Shown here in pieces: positions 33,539 through 42,602 of a stretch of 64,000 nt of DNA; position 1 is the stretch's first letter; each line of letters opens with the position of its first letter. The stretch spans positions 85,792 through 149,791 of the forward strand of contig NZ_FOIL01000003.1 in the NCBI RefSeq assembly GCF_900101295.1, written 5' to 3'. Made by a program: the position numbers and the translations under genes. Below the pieces are notes generated by a model. That model was not told where the DNA came from and did not search any database. It saw only the letters and a list, made by a program, of their open reading frames with translations. The DNA is from [Clostridium] aminophilum (lineage in GTDB: Bacteria; Bacillota; Clostridia; Lachnospirales; Lachnospiraceae).

Positions 33539-34627
33539 TTATTTCACGACACCTTTCTCAAGATATTCAGCGAGATTAATCTTTACATGTTCTTCGGCAC
33601 ATTCGACGGCGACTTTTTCCATATCATGCTTTGTCATGAGAGCCACAAGCTCTTCAAAAGATGTTTTTGTCGGGTTCCAGCCAAGTTCACGTTTCGCCTT
33701 GCTCGGATCGCCACATAGATTGATCACATCAGTAGGACGGTAAAAGTCCGGTGATACGGCGACAACTTCTTTCCCGGTTGCTTTGTCGATGCCGACTTCA
33801 TCAAGGCCAGTGCCTTTCCACTCCAGTTCGATTCCGGCGTGGTGGAACGCGAGTGTCGCAAAATCACGGACAGAATGCTGCGTGCCTGTTGCAATCACAA
33901 AGTCTTCGGGTGTATTGTGTTGTAGGATCAGCCACATGCATTCAACGTAATCTTTGGCATATCCCCAGTCACGAAGCGAGTCAAGGTTGCCGAGGAGCAG
34001 CTTATCCTGTTTGCCCTGGGAAATACGGGCTGCCGCCAGAGTGATTTTTCTGGTAACGAAGGTCTCTCCACGTCGCTCGGATTCATGGTTAAACAGGATA
34101 CCGGAACAGCAGAACATCTTGTAGGCTTCGCGATACTCTTTTGTGATCCAAAAACCATACAGTTTGGCTACTGCATAGGGGGAGTAAGGGTGAAAAGGGG
34201 TAGTTTCAGATTGCGGAACTTCCTCAACTTTGCCATATAGTTCAGAGGTTGATGCCTGATAGATGCGAGTATGATTGGCTAAGCCAGTGATTCTTACCGC
34301 TTCTAATACTCTCAACACACCAGTCGCATCAATATCAGCCGTGAACTCCGGCGAGTCAAAACTTACCTGCACATGGCTCTGCGCTGCGAGATTATAAATC
34401 TCATCTGGCCGAACGGTAGCAATGGCCTTCACAAGAGAACTGGTATCTGAAAGATCCCCATAATGGAGATGGAAATTCGGGTTTCCTTCCAAATGAGCGA
34501 TACGCTCACGATAATCGACAGAAGATCGGCGGATGATGCCATGCACATCATAGCCTTTTTCTAACAGAAACTCAGATAAGTAAGAACCGTCCTGTCCGGT
34601 GACGCCGGTAATCAATGCTTTCTTCAT
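33539..34627 (-). CDS. gmd: GDP-mannose 4,6-dehydratase
   Basis: First committed step to GDP-L-fucose: dehydrates GDP-mannose to the 4-keto-6-deoxy sugar with NADP as cofactor. 362 residues open [19 protein letters not shown] (GxxGxxG cofactor loop), with [14 protein letters not shown] (about 125), the catalytic [11 protein letters not shown] (about 147-157) and [17 protein letters not shown] (about 178), all typical of Gmd. The ATG is preceded by GGAGGAATG on the minus strand. It heads the gmd-fcl-manC operon, which points away from the EPS operon and toward it in physical order. Fucose in the EPS is inferred from linkage. Confidence 0.95.
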   Translation of the reverse strand: MKKALITGVTGQDGSYLSEFLLEKGYDVHGIIRRSSVDYRERIAHLEGNPNFHLHYGDLSDTSSLVKAIATVRPDEIYNLAAQSHVQVSFDSPEFTADIDATGVLRVLEAVRITGLANHTRIYQASTSELYGKVEEVPQSETTPFHPYSPYAVAKLYGFWITKEYREAYKMFCCSGILFNHESERRGETFVTRKITLAAARISQGKQDKLLLGNLDSLRDWGYAKDYVECMWLILQHNTPEDFVIATGTQHSVRDFATLAFHHAGIELEWKGTGLDEVGIDKATGKEVVAVSPDFYRPTDVINLCGDPSKAKRELGWNPTKTSFEELVALMTKHDMEKVAVECAEEHVKINLAEYLEKGVVK

Positions 34628-34896
34628 GTAAAAACATTCCTCCGTATTTATTTTGCAGGTAATCGTCTTTTAAATGATGGCAGCTGCAACACAGTTATTC
34701 CCCCATAAATCATGCAACTACAAAAGTAGTTTAGCGAGATGAAGGGAGAAAGTTGATTCATCATATTGGTTTTTGATTATAATGATTCCGCGATTAAAGA
34801 AGCATTTTCGAATATATGATGATAAATCTGCTATACTACAGCTATGAATGATAGGATCCCGTTCACTTTATATTTTCTATTCCGGAGACAACAAAA
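34628..34896. promoter_or_regulatory. Divergent promoter region between gmd and the VanZ-fusion gene
   Basis: No gene in about 270 bases. For the + strand, TGCTATACT (34829-34837) is a good extended -10, and a TTGATT (34753) / TATAAT (34778-34783) pair with 19-base spacing lies upstream. A perfect small inverted repeat AACTAC-AAAA-GTAGTT (34716-34731) sits between the divergent genes and could bind a regulator. For the minus strand no clear consensus promoter was found. Confidence 0.4.
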
Positions 34897-36264
34897 GTGA
34901 AGAAATACCTCTGTATTCCGATACTATTTATCCTTGTTTTTCTTTCCCTCTATTCTTCCGCGCCCTCCGTTTCCTCTTCAGAACTGAAACAGGTAACGGA
35001 GGGTGATGTCACTTCCTTTGTGGATGATAACGGAAAAATCAGATTGGCGGCAGATAAGGGATATGCGTCGGTCGTTAAGAAATATGAGGATGGGAAGTTA
35101 GTTCTGGAACAATATTTGGACGAGAAGGGAGAACCTGTCATTCTCCCTGCCGGATACGCACAGATAAAAAGAGTATATGACGATCGAGGGAAGAATACGG
35201 AAATTTTTTATCTGGACGAAAACGACCGGCCGGTTGTGATGAATAACGGGTATGATACGATTCGAAGAACCTATGATAAAAAAGGAAGAGCCGATACAGA
35301 TACCTATTGGGCGGATAACGCCCAGACAAAAAGAACGCAGGGATACTGGCAGTATCAGCGTGTCTATGACGAATCCAATCATATCTGTGAGCTTCGATAT
35401 CTGGACCAGGCTGGCAATTTGATCCGGAACACATCCGGTTATGCCGTCGTACATCGTTCTTATGACGGAGAGGCAACCATCGACATGTATTTTGACGAGA
35501 ATCTTAACCCGGTTGCTTCGGATCTCGGCCAGTACGGAAAACGGACGGAAACCTTGGACAATGTCCAGATTACGACGTACCTGGATGAGAAGGGGGAGAC
35601 TCATAACACGAACCGCGGATACGCGATTGTGAAAAAGGAAGGTGCGAAGACACAGTATTACGATGCCGATGAAAAACCGGTCACCATTGGCCGGAATCAA
35701 TTCGGGGTCGAACAGGTGAATGGTCAGAGTGTTTACCTGAATGAAGACGGGGAACAGATGATGCGTCTTGATAATGTGCTGAACACAAAACCCTACCTGG
35801 TTCTGATCTTTGGCATTCTGCTGACGTTTGTGACTTTGGCGGTTAAGGGGAAGGGAAGAGCGGTCTTTCTGATCATCTACATTTTTTTCATCCTCTACAT
35901 GACGATGGCATATCGTGAAACCGGTGATAGTCATGGGGAATTTGAACTGTTCCGGTCATATAAAGCATTCTTCTCATCCGCCATGACCCGTCAGAACATA
36001 TTAAACAATATATGGCTGTTCGTGCCGTTCGGGGCGATACTGGGCAGATTCGAACGGAAGGGGTTATGGATCTGGGCTGTGGCGCTGAGCGTGGCCATCG
36101 AGCTGGTGCAGCTGGGAATCGGGATCGGCCTGTTTGAGTTCGACGATATTCTGAGCAACAGCATCGGCGCGGTGATCGGATATGGGCTGGCGAGGAGTTT
36201 TCGTCGGTTTAGATTTGGCAAAAATAAGAGCACGATAAAAGAGGACGATATGAGGACGATATGA
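34897..36264 (+). CDS. Secreted repeat protein fused to a C-terminal VanZ-like membrane domain
   Basis: Translation starts at GTG with GGAG upstream (34883). 455 residues: an N-terminal signal or anchor (KKYLCIPILFILVFLSLYSS), then about eight imperfect repeats of 26-33 residues (about 30-290), each of the form GY-x-x-(V/I)-x-(R/K)-x-Y-D ... YLDE-x-G-x-P-V, then hydrophobic helices. A VanZ-like domain follows (NIWLFVPFGAILGRFERKG, VALSVAIELVQLG, FEFDDILSNSIGAVIGYGLA). VanZ-type domains are linked to glycopeptide tolerance and surface sugars, but the biochemical role is unsettled. The repeat-VanZ fusion is the unusual point. The repeats may be extracellular ligand-binding blades. Confidence 0.8.
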   Translation: MKKYLCIPILFILVFLSLYSSAPSVSSSELKQVTEGDVTSFVDDNGKIRLAADKGYASVVKKYEDGKLVLEQYLDEKGEPVILPAGYAQIKRVYDDRGKNTEIFYLDENDRPVVMNNGYDTIRRTYDKKGRADTDTYWADNAQTKRTQGYWQYQRVYDESNHICELRYLDQAGNLIRNTSGYAVVHRSYDGEATIDMYFDENLNPVASDLGQYGKRTETLDNVQITTYLDEKGETHNTNRGYAIVKKEGAKTQYYDADEKPVTIGRNQFGVEQVNGQSVYLNEDGEQMMRLDNVLNTKPYLVLIFGILLTFVTLAVKGKGRAVFLIIYIFFILYMTMAYRETGDSHGEFELFRSYKAFFSSAMTRQNILNNIWLFVPFGAILGRFERKGLWIWAVALSVAIELVQLGIGIGLFEFDDILSNSIGAVIGYGLARSFRRFRFGKNKSTIKEDDMRTI

Positions 36265-36275
36265 TTGTAAATCCT

Positions 36276-36305
36276 TTGACCGAATAATGGTTTGAGTGAT
36301 ATAAT
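36276..36305 (+). promoter_or_regulatory. Promoter for the D,D-carboxypeptidase gene
   Basis: TTGACC (36276-36281) and TATAAT (36300-36305) with 18-base spacing, about 75 bases before the gene start. It lies in a segment (36267-36336) that is imperfectly repeated at 15650-15705, the other edge of the EPS region. Confidence 0.6.
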
Positions 36306-36379
36306 TTTTCCTTGTATATGCAAATATTCTGAAATAGAATTTGCAGAGTAAAGAATGAACGAACTGCGAGGAAAAGAAA

Positions 36380-37888
36380 TTGGTAAAAAAGGAATATCGA
36401 TCCCGGGCGTTTTGGCGTATTGCCGCGGTGTGGACGGTTTTGACCATGTCTGCCGTCACGCCGCTCTCCGCTCTTGCAGACGGTCCGGGAGGAAGTTCGT
36501 CCTCCGCGTCTGCCGTTTCGGTGGGGATCGCCGGACCGGGAGCGGAGAGCGGTCAGGGTCCGCTTCCGACGGTCACGGAGGATTATCCGACCATCGAGAG
36601 CACCGTTCATGCGGGAGAGGCGGTACCGACCGTGGGCGGAGGAACCGGAACAGGAACGGCTGCTTCGTCGGCAGCAGTATCGTCGGAGATCGCAAAGCCC
36701 GAGATCTCGTCCGAGGCGGCTGCGCTCTATGACGTGACCCACGGGCAGTTTCTCTTTGAAAAGAATTCCGGGACACGGTTTTATCCGGCATCCATCACCA
36801 AGGTGATGACCGCGCTGTTGGCGGCGGAGAACCTGAATCCCGATCAGACCGTCACGGTTTCCGAGGCTGCGGTTTCCAACCTCGAATCCGGTGCGGTGAC
36901 GCTGGATGTCAAGGCGGGAGACACCTTCAGGGCGGGGGATGTGCTCTACGGCATGTGGCTGAAGAGCGCGAATGAACTGGCCAATGTGCTGGCGGAGGCG
37001 GTTTCCGGCAGCGTCTCTTCCTTTGTCGGGAAGATGAACGCGAGGGCGGCGCAGATCGGTGCCACGGGAACCCATTTTGCCAACACGAACGGATTAAATG
37101 ATTCAAACCATTACACCACGGCGCATGACTATGCGCTGATCACCGCCGAGGCCTTTCGGAATTCCACGGTTCAGAAGGTGGCGTCGTCCCTGCATTACAC
37201 CTTCCCGGCGACGGGAACTCAGGGATCCCAGTATCTGACCATGGGACACAAGATGCTGAATCCGGCCAGCGCGTATTACTATGAGAACTTTATCGGCGGA
37301 AAGACCGGCTATACATCGAAAGCCGGCAACACGCTGACTTCCGTTGCAGAACAGAACGGAGTCCGTCTGGTTGCCGTCGTTCTGAAGAGCAGCGGTACCC
37401 ATTACCCGGACACGAGAAAGCTCTTTGACTACGGCTTTGCGGCGGTTCAGAGTTCTGCACAGAACGCTGCGAATTCGTCACAGTCGGGAGAGAGCGGTTC
37501 ACAGGGGCCGGGCGCGGGTCAGGTCTCCGGTCCGGGGGCAAGCGGATCCTCCGACGCGAATGCCGGAAGTGTGATCGGAAGCCGCTGGGTTGAGGAGACG
37601 GCAGGGGTATGGAAGTTCCTGAAAAAGGACGGAACCTATGCCGCGTCAGAGACCCTTCGGATCAAAGATCACTATTACACTTTCTCCGCTGACGGCCGGA
37701 TGGTGACCGGATGGCAGAACGGGGACGGATATTGGAGATATTACCGGTCGGAAGGCTCCATGCGCACAAATGTGTGGATTCAGTCGGGCGGTTTATGGTA
37801 TTATGTCGGGGAGACCGGCGTGATGCTGACGAATACTGTGACACCGGACGGCTACACTGTGAACGAGGAGGGCGTCTGGGTCCCGTAA
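36380..37888 (+). CDS. Secreted D-alanyl-D-alanine carboxypeptidase with C-terminal wall-binding repeats
   Basis: Low-molecular-weight PBP that trims the terminal D-Ala of peptidoglycan peptides outside the membrane. Start TTG (36380) after GAGG; signal peptide (FWRIAAVWTVLTMSAVTPLSALA); Ser/Gly/Glu-rich linker (about 35-110). The peptidase S11 domain shows SxxK as S-I-T-K (YPASITKVM, about 137), SxN as SANELANVL (about 195) and KTG as GGKTGYTSKAGN (about 305). A second Ser/Gly linker follows, then choline-binding-type repeats (VWKFLKKDGTYAAS, HYYTFSADGRMVTGW, LWYYVGETGVM). The repeats should tether the enzyme to wall polymers. The wall repeats are shared in style with the products at 41714 and 62266. 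Confidence 0.92.
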   Translation: MVKKEYRSRAFWRIAAVWTVLTMSAVTPLSALADGPGGSSSSASAVSVGIAGPGAESGQGPLPTVTEDYPTIESTVHAGEAVPTVGGGTGTGTAASSAAVSSEIAKPEISSEAAALYDVTHGQFLFEKNSGTRFYPASITKVMTALLAAENLNPDQTVTVSEAAVSNLESGAVTLDVKAGDTFRAGDVLYGMWLKSANELANVLAEAVSGSVSSFVGKMNARAAQIGATGTHFANTNGLNDSNHYTTAHDYALITAEAFRNSTVQKVASSLHYTFPATGTQGSQYLTMGHKMLNPASAYYYENFIGGKTGYTSKAGNTLTSVAEQNGVRLVAVVLKSSGTHYPDTRKLFDYGFAAVQSSAQNAANSSQSGESGSQGPGAGQVSGPGASGSSDANAGSVIGSRWVEETAGVWKFLKKDGTYAASETLRIKDHYYTFSADGRMVTGWQNGDGYWRYYRSEGSMRTNVWIQSGGLWYYVGETGVMLTNTVTPDGYTVNEEGVWVP

Positions 37889-38080
37889 CCGGGAAATGAT
37901 CATGGGAGCCGACAAAGTATCCTACAGGGATTTGCATCGGTCTGCGCCGTGACCGTCTGTCGGCATGGCCCGAAGCGGCCCCGGTGAAACAACAAACGCG
38001 AGATAGTAAGAAAATCCGGTCCGGAACCCTTAGGTGAGGGCGTACGGACCGATGAACCAAACATAAGGAGAAAGTAAGCA
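37889..38080 (+). promoter_or_regulatory. valS leader region with hairpins
   Basis: 192-base gap. GCCGTGACCGTC (37946-37957), followed by a closing CGGC, forms a hairpin also found in the purA leader at 60251-60262. A second stem GGTCCG...CGGACC lies nearer valS (about 38018-38050), and GCCGACA...TGTCGGC can pair over a longer distance. A T-box was looked for, but the diagnostic TGGNACC antiterminator bulge is absent, so none is claimed. Confidence 0.4.
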
Positions 38081-40720
38081 ATGAAAGAGCTTGAGAAGAC
38101 CTATAATCCGGCGGACATTGAGGAACGCCTTTACGAGAAATGGCTCAGAGGAAAATATTTCCACGCGGAAGTGGACAAGAGAAAGAAACCGTTTTCCATC
38201 GTGATGCCGCCGCCGAACATCACCGGCAAGCTTCACATGGGCCATGCGCTGGACAACACCATGCAGGACATCCTGATCCGTTACAAGAGAATGCAGGGTT
38301 ACTCCGCACTCTGGCAGCCGGGAACCGATCACGCGGCCATCGCGACCGAGGTTAAGGTTACCAACAAGCTTAAGGATGAGGGAATCGACAAGCAGGCGCT
38401 GGGCCGCGAGGGCTTTCTGGAGAAATGCTGGGACTGGAGAAAAGAGTACGGTACCACCATCATTTCCCAGCTTCACAAGCTCGGATCTTCCGCTGACTGG
38501 GACAGAGAGCGCTTCACCATGGATGAGGGCTGTAGCGAGGCGGTAAAGGAAGTATTCCTGCGCCTCTATGAGAAGGGATATATTTACAAGGGCTCCCGCA
38601 TCATCAACTGGTGCCCGGTGTGCCAGACATCCATCTCCGATGCCGAGGTAGAGCACGAGGATCAGGACGGCTTCTTCTGGCACATCAATTATCCGATCGT
38701 GGGCGAGGAAGGCAGATTCGTTGAGATCGCGACAACCCGTCCGGAGACGCTTCTCGGCGATACCGCGGTTGCCGTAAACCCGGAGGACGAGAGATATCAG
38801 GATATCATCGGCAAAATGCTGAAGCTTCCGCTGACCGACCGTGAGATTCCGGTGATTGCGGACAGCTATGTAGACAAAGAATTCGGTACCGGCTGCGTAA
38901 AGATCACACCGGCACACGATCCGAACGACTTCGAAGTCGGAAAGCGCCACAATCTCGCAGAGATCTGCATCCTGACCGATGACGCGAAGATCTCTGTTCC
39001 GGGCAAATATTTCGGCATGGACCGCTATGAGGCGAGAAAGGCCATGGTCGAGGACCTGAAGGAAATGGGTCTTCTGGTGAAGGTTGTTCCGCACGCACAC
39101 AACGTCGGAACCCATGACCGCTGCCATACGACCGTAGAGCCGATGGTAAAGCCGCAGTGGTTCGTCAAGATGGACGAGATGGCAAAGCCGGCGATCGAGG
39201 CGATCAAGACCGGAAAGCTCCGTTTTGTTCCGGAGAGTTATGGAAAGACCTATCTCCATTGGCTGGAGAACATCAAGGACTGGTGCATTTCCCGTCAGCT
39301 CTGGTGGGGACACCGGATTCCGGCTTATTACTGCGAGGACTGCGGTGAGATGGTTGTGGCGAGAGAGATGCCGGCCGTATGCCCGAAGTGCGGAAAGAAC
39401 CATTTCCGTCAGGACGAGGATACGCTGGACACCTGGTTCTCCTCCGCGCTCTGGCCGTTCTCCACACTGGGCTGGCCGCAGAAGACCGAGGAACTGGAAT
39501 ACTTCTATCCGACGGATGTTCTGGTAACCGGTTACGATATTATTTTCTTCTGGGTTATCCGAATGGTATTCTCCGGCATCGAGCAGACCGGAAAGGTTCC
39601 GTTCCACACCGTTCTGATCCACGGCCTCGTCCGCGACAGTCAGGGTCGGAAGATGAGTAAATCTCTTGGCAACGGTATTGATCCGCTGGATGTCATCGAG
39701 AAATACGGCGCGGATGCGCTTCGTATGACGCTGATGACCGGAAATGCGCCGGGCAACGATATGCGTTTCTACTGGGAGAGAGTGGAGGCGAGCCGCAACT
39801 TTGCCAACAAGGTATGGAATGCGTCCCGCTTCATCATGATGAACATCGAGAAGGCCGGCGAGAAGGAAGTTTCGCTGGCGGACCTGACAATGGCAGACCG
39901 CTGGATCCTCTCCAAGATGAACACGCTGACAAAGGACGTTACCGAGAATCTGGACAAGTATGAGCTTGGCATCGCGCTGCAGAAGGTTCAGGATTTCATC
40001 TGGGAAGAGTTCTGCGACTGGTATATCGAGATGGTGAAGCCGCGTCTCTATGATGACAGCGACGAGACCAAAGCGGCGGCAATCTGGACGCTGAAGACGG
40101 TCCTGATCAACGGCTTAAAACTTCTTCATCCGTTTATGCCGTTCATCACCGAGGAGATCTTCGACAATCTTCAGGAAGAAGAGGAGACCATCATGGTTTC
40201 CAGCTGGCCGGTTTATCAGGAGGAGTGGCATTTCGAGGAAGAGGAAAATGCGACCGAGATGATCAAGGAAGCGGTCCGCAGCATCCGCAACGTCCGCACA
40301 TCCATGAATGTAGCGCCGAGCCGCAAGGCAAAGGTTTACGTTGTGTCGCAGGATGAGAAGGTTCTGGAGGTGTTCGACCGGAGCCGTGCGTTCTTCGCTT
40401 CTCTGGGATATGCATCGGAGGTTGTGACCCAGAAGGACAAGAACGGAATCGAGAGTGATGCCGTGTCCGCTGTTACACCGCAGGCGACGATGTACATTCC
40501 GTTTGCGGAACTGGTGGATATCGAGAAAGAGATTGAGCGTCTGGAGACGGAAAAGAAGAAGCTTCAGGGAGAGCTGACACGTTCGACCAAGATGCTTTCC
40601 AACGAGAAGTTCCTGGCGAAGGCGCCGGAAGAGAAGGTTGCCGAAGAAAGGGCAAAACTTGCGAACTATGAGCAGATGATGGCGCAGGTAGAAGAGCGTC
40701 TTGCATCGCTGAAGAAATAA
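38081..40720 (+). CDS. valS: Valyl-tRNA synthetase
   Basis: Class I synthetase charging tRNA-Val; 879 residues, the usual size. The HIGH motif is PPNITGKLHMGHALD (about 46-60). The editing (CP1) domain carries ATTRPETLLGDTAVAV (about 215). Zinc-binding cysteines appear at YYCEDCGEMVVAREMPAVCPKCG (CxxC pairs, about 418-437). The KMSKS motif is GRKMSKSLGNGIDP (about 525). The C-terminal arm coiled coil is the last 70 residues (EIERLETEKKKLQGELTRS). The RBS AAGGAGAAAG precedes the ATG. It stands alone between two hairpin regions. Confidence 0.97.
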   Translation: MKELEKTYNPADIEERLYEKWLRGKYFHAEVDKRKKPFSIVMPPPNITGKLHMGHALDNTMQDILIRYKRMQGYSALWQPGTDHAAIATEVKVTNKLKDEGIDKQALGREGFLEKCWDWRKEYGTTIISQLHKLGSSADWDRERFTMDEGCSEAVKEVFLRLYEKGYIYKGSRIINWCPVCQTSISDAEVEHEDQDGFFWHINYPIVGEEGRFVEIATTRPETLLGDTAVAVNPEDERYQDIIGKMLKLPLTDREIPVIADSYVDKEFGTGCVKITPAHDPNDFEVGKRHNLAEICILTDDAKISVPGKYFGMDRYEARKAMVEDLKEMGLLVKVVPHAHNVGTHDRCHTTVEPMVKPQWFVKMDEMAKPAIEAIKTGKLRFVPESYGKTYLHWLENIKDWCISRQLWWGHRIPAYYCEDCGEMVVAREMPAVCPKCGKNHFRQDEDTLDTWFSSALWPFSTLGWPQKTEELEYFYPTDVLVTGYDIIFFWVIRMVFSGIEQTGKVPFHTVLIHGLVRDSQGRKMSKSLGNGIDPLDVIEKYGADALRMTLMTGNAPGNDMRFYWERVEASRNFANKVWNASRFIMMNIEKAGEKEVSLADLTMADRWILSKMNTLTKDVTENLDKYELGIALQKVQDFIWEEFCDWYIEMVKPRLYDDSDETKAAAIWTLKTVLINGLKLLHPFMPFITEEIFDNLQEEEETIMVSSWPVYQEEWHFEEEENATEMIKEAVRSIRNVRTSMNVAPSRKAKVYVVSQDEKVLEVFDRSRAFFASLGYASEVVTQKDKNGIESDAVSAVTPQATMYIPFAELVDIEKEIERLETEKKKLQGELTRSTKMLSNEKFLAKAPEEKVAEERAKLANYEQMMAQVEERLASLKK

Positions 40721-40726
40721 CACCGT

Positions 40727-40795
40727 CCCCGAAAACGCGGCTGCGTTTCCGGGGCATAAAAAAACAGGCAGACGGACAATCCGTTCTGCCTGTTT
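40727..40795. terminator. Double hairpin, bidirectional terminator between valS and tetR
   Basis: First hairpin: CCCCG.AAACGC (40727-40738) with GCGTTT.CGGGG (40743-40754), one mismatch. Second: AAACAGGCAGA (40762-40772) with TCTGCCTGTTT (about 40785-40795). An A-run precedes the second hairpin, giving a U-run for minus-strand transcripts, and CTTTG follows for the plus strand. It serves both convergent genes. Confidence 0.8.
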
Positions 40796-40811
40796 CTTTG
40801 TTCCTCCGGAT

Positions 40812-41411
40812 TCAGCGATCACCGGGGTTCTGAAGCACCCGGATTCCCTTGGTGATGAATTCCTCTGTGAGACTGCTCATCTCGGACGGGGTCTCCTGCA
40901 TTCCGTTCTTGATCCAGTATTCGACGAGACCGATGCAGCCGGATACAATGTAGGAGGAAAATGCTTTCAGAATGCCGTTTGCCGTGTAATCCGCGGAATA
41001 ACGGTCGGAAAGCCATTTTCGGAGCGCCCGGTCCCGGATGATGTCCTTCATGCGGTTCTCGAAATTGATGTTGCCGTTATTTCCGATCATGACGGAGATG
41101 AGATCGCTGTTGCGTTTGATAAACGGGTACAGCTCATTGAAGAGAAGGGACGGTTTTTCCGACAGCTCCAGTGCACTGTGCTGTTCCAGAATTCGGTCGA
41201 ATTCTTCGGCAAAATCATCCTCGATTTTTTCTGCCAGATCGTAGACATCCTTATAATGAAGATAGAAGGTGCCCCGGTTGATATCCGCCATCTCGGAGAT
41301 CTCGCGGACGGTGATGTCCTGCAGTCTTTTGGTGCGCATCAGCTGAATGAGACATTCCCGCAGTGCCTTTCGTGTTTTGCGGATTCTTCGGTCTAAATTT
41401 TTGTCGTCCAT
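40812..41411 (-). CDS. TetR-family transcriptional regulator
   Basis: 199-residue DNA-binding regulator. The N-terminal helix-turn-helix reads ITVREISEMADINRGTFYLHYKDVYDLAEKI (core ISEMADINRGTFYLHYKD, about 32-50), typical of TetR proteins; the C-terminal ligand/dimer domain is helical with no recognisable ligand. The frame opens further upstream (41450), but the ATG at 41411 is preceded by AGAGG on the minus strand and begins the usual MDDKNLDRRIRKTRKAL, so it is preferred. It is divergent from the surface-protein/MMPL operon and faces several palindromes in the intergenic region. TetR proteins next to MMPL exporters usually repress them; inferred here. Confidence 0.88.
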   Translation of the reverse strand: MDDKNLDRRIRKTRKALRECLIQLMRTKRLQDITVREISEMADINRGTFYLHYKDVYDLAEKIEDDFAEEFDRILEQHSALELSEKPSLLFNELYPFIKRNSDLISVMIGNNGNINFENRMKDIIRDRALRKWLSDRYSADYTANGILKAFSSYIVSGCIGLVEYWIKNGMQETPSEMSSLTEEFITKGIRVLQNPGDR

Positions 41412-41713
41412 ATTGGTCCTCTTTCGAAACAATTTATAAACAATAGACATATAAATAACAATGTGTTGAGTAAACGTACTAATGATGGATAGTGTCTATT
41501 GCAATTCTCTGGTATCATCTGTATAATGCATTATAGTTCATAAATTGACAGATGTCAATTAACGTGCTGAATGATGGTAAAAAATAATCGTGTTGAGATT
41601 TTATGATCCGGCCGGTATGGTACGATTGTTAAATAGAACGGATTTTTGTGCATGTTTTGTGACGCAGTGCCGATACAATATGAAATGGAAGTCTGAGAAA
41701 CGGAGGGGAGATT
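41412..41713. promoter_or_regulatory. Divergent regulatory region with several palindromes
   Basis: About 300 bases, no gene. AATTGACA-GA-TGTCAATT (41543-41560) is a perfect 18-base palindrome and the best operator candidate for the TetR protein. TATAATGCATTATA (41522-41535) is a 14-base palindrome containing a -10 box. CAATAGACA (41441-41449) and TGTCTATTG (41493-41501) are perfect inverted repeats 43 bases apart. The phrase AACGTACTAATGATGG (41473) recurs as AACGTGCTGAATGATGG (41561). Together they suggest multi-site repression between tetR and the gene at 41714. Confidence 0.6.
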
Positions 41714-42544
41714 ATGAAAACAGGTCTTGAAAACATGGTTCGAACGGTGCTGATGGCATCGATGATCAGTATGGCATTCCCGTTTGCCTCCGCTTATGCG
41801 GCGGCTTGGGAAGACACCGGAAACGGCTGGGTGTATGTCAATGAGGCGGGAGAGCGCCTGACCGGCTGGCAGCAGGACGGCGGTCAGTGGTATTACCTGG
41901 ATGAAAACGGCCTGATGAAGACCGGATGGATCCGGGATGACGGCAAATGGTATCTGTTAGACAGTTCCGGCGCGATGATGACCGGAACCGTGGAAGATGA
42001 GGAAACAGAATATCAGTTTTCCGACGCCGGAGACCTGACCAGCGCTGCAAAGAAGAAAAATGAAGGCGGCGGGAGCTTTCCCATCGGCTTTTACACAGAG
42101 ATACAGCAGGAATTTGCCGACAGTTTAAATGAATCCAAACAGGATGACGGGGAAGACCGGGACAAGACGTCGGACCGGGACGATGATTCCCCTTTTGACT
42201 ATGATAAGGATAAGGCTTTTGTGATCGACGCGGTTCTGCAGAGAACGGCAGAGCACCGTCTGGAGGCGGCTCTTGCGAACGGTTATCTCAACAGTGCGGT
42301 CACCGGGGAGGGAACCATTGACGACTATTATGCGGCGAACCTTCCGAAATGGAAGAGCAAACGTCATATGGAAATATACATCAGCAATACCTATGACGCC
42401 TCGACGGCATTTGACCGCCTGATGGCGCGTCACAGCGAGACGAAGAAAAAACGGGTCGACCGGGCTGTCTATTATTCCAGAGCGGGCATCGCTGTGGCCG
42501 AGAAAAAAGGCAGACTCTACTTTATGATTGAACTGTCCCGGTAA
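41714..42544 (+). CDS. Secreted protein with cell-wall-binding repeats, unknown C-terminal domain
   Basis: 276 residues: signal peptide (VRTVLMASMISMAFPFASAYA), then choline-binding-type repeats (GNGWVYVNEAGERLTGW, QWYYLDENGLMKTGW, KWYLLDSSGAMMTG; about 38-95). An acidic linker (DDGEDRDKTSDRDDDSP, about 145) and a C-terminal domain (about 165-276; YYAANLPKWKSKRHMEIYIS, RAVYYSRAGIAVAEKKG) that I do not recognise follow. First gene downstream of the divergent regulatory region; GGAGGGG precedes the ATG. Expected to be anchored on wall polymers. It may act with the following coiled-coil protein and exporter, by gene order only. Confidence 0.8.
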   Translation: MKTGLENMVRTVLMASMISMAFPFASAYAAAWEDTGNGWVYVNEAGERLTGWQQDGGQWYYLDENGLMKTGWIRDDGKWYLLDSSGAMMTGTVEDEETEYQFSDAGDLTSAAKKKNEGGGSFPIGFYTEIQQEFADSLNESKQDDGEDRDKTSDRDDDSPFDYDKDKAFVIDAVLQRTAEHRLEAALANGYLNSAVTGEGTIDDYYAANLPKWKSKRHMEIYISNTYDASTAFDRLMARHSETKKKRVDRAVYYSRAGIAVAEKKGRLYFMIELSR

Positions 42545-42602
42545 GAATGCGGGGGAGAAAGCAAGGTTTGAATGCTGCGCTGAAGGGCCGTGTTCAGACA
42601 TG

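Noticed and set aside
37889..38080. T-box riboswitch before valS
   Set aside because: Expected by pathway, but the conserved TGGNACC antiterminator sequence and specifier layout are not seen.
38030..39622. 530-residue minus-strand frame over valS
   Set aside because: Antisense to a confirmed synthetase gene, no start signal, no recognisable domain.
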